A DNA stretch of 64,000 bases from the NCBI GenBank assembly GCA_010015745.1, contig ML978179.1, positions 124,001 through 188,000 on the forward strand. The letters are read 5' to 3'. Positions 57,238-64,000 of this stretch are shown piece by piece; position 1 is the stretch's first letter, and each line of letters opens with the position of its first letter. This stretch comes from Setomelanomma holmii. Lineage: Eukaryota; Ascomycota; Dothideomycetes; Pleosporales; Phaeosphaeriaceae. Position numbers and translations under genes: made by a program. Under the pieces are notes generated by a model. It saw only the letters and a list, made by a program, of their open reading frames with translations. It made no database searches and was not told the DNA's origin.

Positions 57238-58737
57238 CTATATGCCAGTTCTCTGAAGGGGCTGTGAAGAGGCAGCCACCGCAATTTCAGTTTTCGCCAT
57301 CTTGCGGGCGCGACTGGAGTCAGTCATATCGTCGGCAGGTCGTTTCCTGGAAGCAATGATCTTCTCAGATGCTGTGACTTGACAGACGATTGTTGACTCC
57401 TTTACGATCAGTGTGTCAGGCAGAGCAAATATCTGACTTGCCTTTGGCATAAGACCACATCTAGAGACGTTGCGCGCCTTCCGGTGAGTCCGAGAAGGTA
57501 TTGGTACGTTCGCCCTTTGTAGTGCTCTTCTGGTCCGTTTCACCCAAAATATTTTGCTACACGTAGATATGGGTAAGCCTTTAGCATCGAGCACGGCGAT
57601 TTGTTGCCTCCATTGTTTGTGGAGGCGGTTGATGTCTTCCTTTATGTTACTGCAATTGGAGCTGACAATCCAGGCGCCATATTTCTGGGATGTCTGTATC
57701 TTGAAGTGAGCAATTGGCGGCGGGATAGCAGTTGGGCCACGTGCTGCAATAATATCCCACGTCTCCTTGCGAAACCACTGCGCAATGTAAGACATGGACA
57801 CGTCTGAGTACTCCTTACCTCCGGCCTCCTCTGCCAATTTGGGATCAGCCCAGATCTTTCGCATGAGGAGGTGTGTACCAGGTCGCGTTCGATCCTGAGG
57901 ATTGATGATACAGCCGAAAACGAAGTGCTCCCACGCATAACCCCATTCGGTATCTGGATGGTCAGCGTGGATGTGTGGCTCGACGAGGTTACCACGTCGC
58001 ATCACACCTAAAGCATGTACGATCTCGTGAACTAGTGTTGAAGCAAAGAGAAAATCATGCCGGAACTGGGCGCACCTAGAACTTGCCGCGTAACCGTCGT
58101 CGCTCTCATGGAAGTGTATGAAATGATCCGCAAGCTCGATACGCGCCGTCAGTCTCCTCTGGAAGACAGCAGAACAGCTCGATGCATGTGCAGGTATCGC
58201 TGCATCCGTCAATGTGCGGGCATACACTCGCCTTTCGGGCTTCATAAAGCGATATTGTATGCTATGGGCCAAGCAGTGGAGAGCCTGTCGGACTCCATCG
58301 AGAAGCTCTTCTCTCTTCGCGGTAGAAGCATACGCTAGTGGATTTGATAGATAGGTTCTTCGGATACTACTATCGGTATCTACCATTTCGCGGCCGTACA
58401 ACAGGGGCACGAAGAACTCAAGCACAGTATCGTGGGTGAGGAAGTGTGAGGCGAGACGGAGCATCTGACTGAGAGATCCATCACAGTCAAACCAGCAGAA
58501 GATTGGGTGTATGGGGTTGTCCAGATCCGCCGGTAGCACACTATCATCCTCAAGAAGGTGGAGTCGGTCGTTTTTGTTTGCTGTAGCGATAAGACTGTTG
58601 ATCGCGGAGCTAGCCTTCAGGGCCATATGAGTCTCAGGGCGCGACTCTATCGTCATCATGTGTGTTAAATGACGATGTGTTCGATCGACCACATTCGTTA
58701 TCGCCCTCGAGAGCAGCCATGCTGACGTTAACAGCAT
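57238..58737 (-). CDS. HExxH zinc-metallopeptidase-like protein, unknown family
   Basis: 499 aa from the first ATG in frame (58737); the frame is open a little further upstream without an ATG, and a later start near 58659 (MMTIESRPETHMAL) is possible. The key feature is HEIVH in TLVHEIVHALGVMRRGNL at 58015-58029. About 25 residues after the second His come EPHIHADHPDTEWGYAWEHF with VFGC, giving Glu or His as third zinc ligand; the WGYAWEHFVFG block resembles fungal metalloprotease-like families where a Glu follows. The N-terminal half is Leu/Ala-rich without signal peptide. The C-terminus is basic (RKRPADDMTDSSRARKMAKT) and may act as a nuclear signal. Either a protease or a pseudoprotease is possible; the substrate is unknown. 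No intron is needed. Confidence 0.7.
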   Translation of the reverse strand: MLLTSAWLLSRAITNVVDRTHRHLTHMMTIESRPETHMALKASSAINSLIATANKNDRLHLLEDDSVLPADLDNPIHPIFCWFDCDGSLSQMLRLASHFLTHDTVLEFFVPLLYGREMVDTDSSIRRTYLSNPLAYASTAKREELLDGVRQALHCLAHSIQYRFMKPERRVYARTLTDAAIPAHASSCSAVFQRRLTARIELADHFIHFHESDDGYAASSRCAQFRHDFLFASTLVHEIVHALGVMRRGNLVEPHIHADHPDTEWGYAWEHFVFGCIINPQDRTRPGTHLLMRKIWADPKLAEEAGGKEYSDVSMSYIAQWFRKETWDIIAARGPTAIPPPIAHFKIQTSQKYGAWIVSSNCSNIKEDINRLHKQWRQQIAVLDAKGLPISTCSKIFWVKRTRRALQRANVPIPSRTHRKARNVSRCGLMPKASQIFALPDTLIVKESTIVCQVTASEKIIASRKRPADDMTDSSRARKMAKTEIAVAASSQPLQRTGI

Positions 58738-59578
58738 TGTGAATCTGCGCCGGCCAGACAACAGGACAAAGCGCCAAGTCAAAATGAGCCGGCTCTAACA
58801 CATTGTGTGAGCCTGATTGAGCAGCGATCGAGACATACCGAGACAACGGCATTGTAACTGTCGAGCTATGTTGCGAGCAGAGTGCCCGCTGGTTGTTACT
58901 GTCGACTGGAAGGTGCGGGTGGCGTCGTGGGTCATCGATCAGATCGATGCAGCCCATTGTAGTTGCCAGCCACTACGATGGAACATCCTCGAGATTCTGT
59001 GCGAATCTACAATCAGCTGAGATGTTCGACTTGTTGGACGGAGACACGATTCCTAGGTAGGCTGGACGATGTCGATAGTCCGTTTGAAGCAACTTTAGCG
59101 GCGTTCGTATATGAGCCAGGACAACACGCATGGCAGACAAAACATTCAGTCATCCACGCGGTGAGAAACCTCTTCTCTCGGCATGTGGTGACGGTTGTAA
59201 GGTGTTGATGTGCGTTTGCTGGCGTGAATATTGACCAATGCTTGAGAGGGGCTAACGCCTTGGCATCATGTGCCGACGTGAAGGCGGCCCGCGGGGCAGT
59301 CGCGTCGGCCTCCGACTTCCCCAATCGTTTGCGCGGGTCACCCACACCACCCGTTCGAGCATCCGCCATTCACTGCGACTTTCGCCAATCGATTGAGCCG
59401 GCTATAGCTCGCTTATCCATAGTTCATCTACCGTTTTACATTCTACCCTATATTCTTGTGTTCTGGCTATCGGTGGTCAGCGTGCACCTGTTGTTGCTGC
59501 AACCGCGACGTGTATGCGCGCGTCGCCTTCTTCGCATCTACTGTATGACGAGGACAGCCAGGGTTCGGTATCCCGAAG
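58738..59578. other. Intergenic between divergent genes
   Basis: Leaders and promoters of the HExxH gene (-) and the SLIP-GC-like gene (+). Overlapping 100-150 codon frames lack family-like sequence. Confidence 0.5.
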
Positions 59579-62500
59579 ATGACCTGGGACGACTTTCAGG
59601 CTCGAGCGAAGAAGGTAGTACCTTCGCAAGAGCTCAAAGCGAAGCGTTGCTGGATCGGCGTCCTAAGTCATGAAAAGGCTCTCCAGGATGACTTCGAAGA
59701 GTTCGATTTCGTGTGGATGATAGGACATCACGTAAGTTCGTTCTTATCACCGTGCGCTGGATAGCTGACATGATGGGGAGCTAATTCTTGGACAGAAAAT
59801 ATCGATTCAGAAGATCCATGAAACTTACCAGAAGCGACATGAAGGCCTTGACTTCCATCTGCGGTTCGAGCACATCATTGCCGACAAAAGCGACACCGTC
59901 AAGTCGTTTATGAGACCAGAGGATGACCTTGTACTTTTTCTCGCTTGTGTCGTAGAACCAACGCGAGCTCAGGCTGAAGACCTCGCTCAAGCTCAGCCAG
60001 TGACCCCGGAACCACCATCTGTAACGAGCCACATGCACCCGGTACCTACCGGCCTCGCCTTAGATGGACCATCAGAGAGCCCTGCTCAGGTTGTCCGCGT
60101 CAAGAATGAGCCTGCTGACGAGGATATTCTGCCCAGCGCAGAGCCGCGTGTTGCGCAACCCCCGAGCGCGATGCCTCCAGCTACTCCAGTGTCAGCACGC
60201 GTTAAGACTGAGAACGCGCCGCCGTGGGATATACTGCGGGATGTCGAGCGATCAGTCTCAAGTCCGTCTGTGCCACAATCGCAGAAACAAACACCCTCTC
60301 GATCAGCTAGTATTCCTGTGCAGCCCACAGTTACTACCAGCGGAGTAGCTCCTCAAGCAGACAAGGTGCCTTTTGTGTCGCCCTACATGCCGATTCAGTC
60401 GGCACCGTATGTCACATCGCAAGAAAGGTATTTCTTCCACCCGAGCCATGGACGCCTGCCGATTCCAAGTCACATTGCGGTTGATAATGAGAGGCATTCA
60501 CCTCCCGTGTTTCACCATATGGACGAAGATACCCAGGTTGACTTCGATCCGGAGAATTTCTTTAACCGCGAGTCATCACCGGATCAGGACAGCCAACAGT
60601 ATGCGCAACCCTCTGATCGCTCCGTTCGTGATATCATCGCTCAGCAGGATCCGAAAATACTTGAGGCTGGCATTGCGCAGTCGATCAAAGTGCTGAATAC
60701 ACTCAAGCACAACTTTGCTCAATACTCGGATGCTAGCCCGGATGCTTCAGCGTGGACTGAGGCCATCGAGAAGTTGATTCCTCTCGCTGCGCGCAAGCGA
60801 ACAGTTGTAGGCGTGGTCGGTAATACTGGAGCAGGAAAATCCAGCGTTATCAATGCCATGCTTGACGAGGAGCGCCTTGTTCCTACTAATTGCATGAGGG
60901 CTTGTACTGCGGTCGTTACTGAAATGAGCTGGAACGAGAGCACAGATCCGTTGTCGAAATATATCGCGCAGATCGAGTTCATCTCGCGCGTCGATTGGGA
61001 GAAGGAAGTCGGGATTCTCATGAAAGAGTTCATGACAGAATCTGGTGGCGTATCTCGAGAAGTGGCAGATGAGAACAGCGACGCTGGCATAGCGTGGGCA
61101 AAATTCCACAGCGTTTATCCCAAAATTACCCGCGACAGCCTGGAGGACTGCACTATCGAAAGCCTGATATCTGAGAAAGCAGTGCTCGCAGTCCTGGGCA
61201 CCACCAAGAAGATCGAAACTGCGACGCCCAACACGTTCTACCAGAAATTACAACAGTACGTCGACAGCAAAGAGAAGGTCGGTAGGAAGGGTAAGGACAA
61301 GGACAAAGATGCAAGCAAGAAGAAGGCCTTTGAGATTGAGTACTGGCCACTGATCAAAGTCGTTAAGATCTACGTTAAAGCTCCAGCTCTCGCTACAGGC
61401 GCCGTGATCGTCGACCTTCCGGGAGTTCACGATTCGAACGCTGCCCGTGCGGCTGTTGCACAAGGTTACATGAAGCAATGTACCGGACTGTGGATTGTCG
61501 CCCCCATCAACCGTGCAGTAGACGACAAAGCTGCCAAGAACCTTCTCGGAGATTCCTTTAAGCGGCAGCTGAAGTATGACGGAGGCTTCTCCAGCGTCAC
61601 GTTCATCTGCTCGAAGACAGACGACATATCTATCACTGAGGCCATCGACACCCTGGAACTTGAAGATGAGGTTCAAGAGCTGGAGGACGAACGAAAACGA
61701 TTTCAGAGGCAGATAAAAGATGTCCAAGAGAAAATAGGGGCTCTGAAGGAGGAACAGGATGTCTATCGAATCTCGCAAAAGGAAGTAGCCGACGAGATCG
61801 AGATGTGGGATCAGCTCAAAGAGCGTTTCGACGAAGGCGAGACCGTCTATGCGCCCGTCCCGCAGAGCGTCAAGCGCAAAAAGTCGAGCAGTGACAATGC
61901 TCGTAAACGCCGTCATAAGAGCGACGACGATGACGACGATGACGACGATTTCATTGTCTCAGATGAAGATGATGCTTCTACGGATGACGACAGCGACAGC
62001 GATGCGGACGCTGAGGAAGTTCAAGCACCAAAAGCCCCGCTCACGGGAGACGAGATCAAGGACAAGGTGAAGCAATTGCGGGAAGCAAAGAAGATGGCTC
62101 GACGTGAAGTGGCTGAGAGAGCTGAATCGATCAAACAGCTCAGGCCTCAGATTCAGGAGTGCAAAAAGGAGATCGACAGGATGAAAGCGGATATCAGCCA
62201 TATCTGTATCGCCGGGCGCAATGATTACTCGAAACGGGCCATTCAGCAAGATTTTGCTGCTGGTATCAAAGAGCTTGACCAGGAAAATGCCGCAGAGGAA
62301 GACGAAGATAATTTCAACCCTGATGCAGAGCTCCGCGATTACGACGAAGTCGCCCGCTCACTACCTGTCTTTTGCGTCAGCAGCCGAGCGTATCAGAAAA
62401 TGTGCGGTCGTATGCAGAAAGACGATGACGTGCCAGGCTTTAAAACACCCGAGGAGACCGGAATGCCACAGCTACAAGCCCATTGCACGAAACTCACTGA

Positions 62501-63873
62501 AGCTGGCCGGATACAGACAGCCCGCACCTTCCTTCTAAGTCTATGTCAGCAGCTGACCACATTCTCCTTATGGGCTTCAAACGACGGCGCAGGCCTCAAA
62601 ATGACTAATGAGGACAAACGCAAGCAGGTGAGATATCTCGAAAAGAGGCTGGGCGAGCTTGAGAAGGGCTTGGAAGAGGCGGTTCGCGCATGTCTCAATG
62701 TTCTGAAGAAGGAGATGAATGACCAAATCTTTGGCAAGTACCCAGATTTAATTGAGGAGGCAATCAACTCAGCGCCGGTCACAGCACAGAATTGGGGCGC
62801 ACACAGGGCTGATGGCGGCCTAGGTAAGCCATACTCGTCCTTCATAACACTACACGTACTGATCAATGACAGCTTGGGCAACATACAAAGCCATCGTTCG
62901 GCGTGATGGCTCGTATCACTCATCCTCAGCTGGTCGTAGAGACTTCAATGCTGACCTGGTCGACCCGATTGCAAAGAAACTGGCAACAAGCTGGGAGCGT
63001 GCATTTCAGAACAGGTTGCCGAAGGCCTTCGACGCATTTGTCAAGGCTTCTGGAAGATTGCTACACAACTTTCATCAGGCCGTCGAAGAGAGAGCTCGGC
63101 AAAACGGTGTTCGCCTCGCCAGTCTTTCCGCGCTAAAGACTCAGATCTACACCTACGAACAGCTCTTCGCCGACCTCAATCAGGTGCTGGTCACCTTGAT
63201 GACCGAGCAACAGCGTGAAGCCAATCGTGACTTCACACCAACGATCGCAAACATTATGCACACCGTCTACGACATGTGCACTACAGAAAGTGGCCAAGGA
63301 AGCTTCAAGCGTATGAAGGAGCATATGAGTCGCGAAGTGGACCGCAATCGACGTTACATGTTCAACGATGCGACCGGTACAGTCAAGCGCCACCTTGATG
63401 CCATGTGCAGGGCACTTGAGGACGCAATGGAGGAGAAGGCCGATGAGATCTACATTAAGATGAAAGCTGACTATATGAGAGTGCTGGGCGGAGTGCAGGT
63501 CAATCAGGCTGAGGTCATGTCGAAGGCAGACAGAACTCTGCGTTCCGAGATCATGAGCATACTTCGGGGAGTGGATGCGCAGTTCGAGCCGATTGCCCGA
63601 GGTGAACTCGCCGACCAAGACTCGACTGAAGAGATTGAGCAGGGCCTGGCTGAGGAGCCCAAGGTGGAGGTTGAGGAAGAGAACGCCTTTGACTCTGCTC
63701 GGGAGTCAGTCGAGCGCGATCCCTACGACGATTCAGTCATGGAAGGTGCCGACAATACTTTGATCACTGAACCTACGCCGTCTAAGCACCATGATATCGA
63801 CGCTGCTAGCGACAAGGAGAACCACGCCCTGCCCACTCGAAGCGACGATGGCATGGACGATGACGAGCTGTAG
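59579..63873 (+). CDS. SLIP-GC-like dynamin-family nuclear GTPase
   Basis: Exons 59579-59731, 59796-62823 and 62873-63873, 1393 aa, in phase throughout. The ATG at 59579 begins MTWDDFQARAKKVVP. A disordered acidic/Pro-rich stretch (about residues 90-330) has VKNE and VKTE motifs that look like SUMO sites. The GTPase domain has P-loop VGVVGNTGAGKSSVINAMLD (about 60806-60866), then CTAVVTEM and a switch-like VIVDLPGVHDSNAARA (about 61403-61450). A coiled coil with an acidic Asp tract (KSDDDDDDDDDFIVSDEDD) follows. The C-terminal part after the last splice, ATYKAIVRRDG...YTYEQLF, is helical. The overall plan resembles NUGGC/SLIP-GC, a nuclear GTPase of vertebrate germinal-centre B cells, and fungal dynamin-like relatives; function in fungi is unknown. 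Guanine-specific residues (TKxD-like CSKTDD near 61612) are visible. Confidence 0.85.
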
Positions 63874-64000
63874 ATTGGCGGAATCGAGTCTCATGCCAAA
63901 GCTCGGACACTGCTCGAGAAGCATTTCGGGTTTCTCACATATCATTCACATCGATACCCCTTTATTCTTGCTCTTTACAAGGCGTTGTTGAAGTACAAGC
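63874..64000. other. 3' flank of the GTPase gene
   Basis: 127 bp to the window end; no feature seen. Confidence 0.6.

Noticed and set aside
61248..61916. 222-codon minus-strand ORF
   Set aside because: Antisense shadow of the GTPase gene.

Overview
The window is a gene-dense piece of a filamentous ascomycete nuclear genome. Most introns are short (46-114 bp) with GT-AG ends and CTGAC/CTAAC-like branch sites, and the gene set is fungal: a Zn2Cys6 regulator, a fungal rhodopsin-domain membrane protein, an FAR-17a/AIG1-like membrane protein, LtrA-like and FAD-oxidoreductase genes. The style fits Dothideomycetes, but that is inference because no phylogeny could be run. A run of 50 Ns at 13618-13667 shows a draft assembly. 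Splice models below were built by hand, and each was checked for reading phase across every junction.

Layout. 1-3422: 3' part of a SANT/Myb-WD40-zinc-ribbon protein gene. 4726-6745 (-): enolase-phosphatase E1 of methionine salvage, with four unusually long introns. 9803-11722: Ran1/Ksp1-type kinase behind a long leader. 12665-14511: FAD-dependent oxidoreductase carrying a huge Gly/Glu repeat and the assembly gap. 14675-16729: MED6 (-) and an MMTAG2-like gene (+), divergent across 159 bp. 17518-19206: amidase broken by one in-frame stop. 19319-20161 (-): alpha/beta hydrolase. 20934-21807 (-): SEC22 v-SNARE. 22835-26566: an ASX-homology nuclear protein, a coiled-coil protein and a short Pro/Ser-rich ORF touching it. 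29042-31725: six-exon AT-hook protein. 32399-32680: small Gly/Tyr/Arg-rich ORF with a TATA box. 34397-36513: secreted type-B carboxylesterase. 37326-38626 (-): rhodopsin-domain membrane protein. 40083-41181 (-) and 41628-43458 (+): PhyH-type dioxygenase divergent from a Zn2Cys6 regulator. 43639-45025 (-): divergent protein kinase. 46161-48121: LtrA-like membrane protein. 48445-49316: unknown gene with an in-frame TAG. 50076-51002: FAR-17a/AIG1-like protein. 53883-55091: disordered protein. 57238-58737 (-): unknown HExxH protein. 59579-63873: SLIP-GC-like dynamin-type GTPase.

Most genes are housekeeping (methionine salvage, Mediator, ER-Golgi SNARE, kinases) or catabolic accessory enzymes. I see no biosynthetic cluster, transposon, tRNA, rRNA or CRISPR array. 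The only pair that looks like a regulatory module is the PhyH oxygenase with its divergent Zn2Cys6 neighbour. The most notable anomalies are two otherwise well-preserved reading frames each cut by a single stop codon (17695 and 48876), the coding GGAGAA repeat across the gap, the uniformly long introns of the E1 gene, and the uncharacterised HExxH protein. I do not claim a new biological system.
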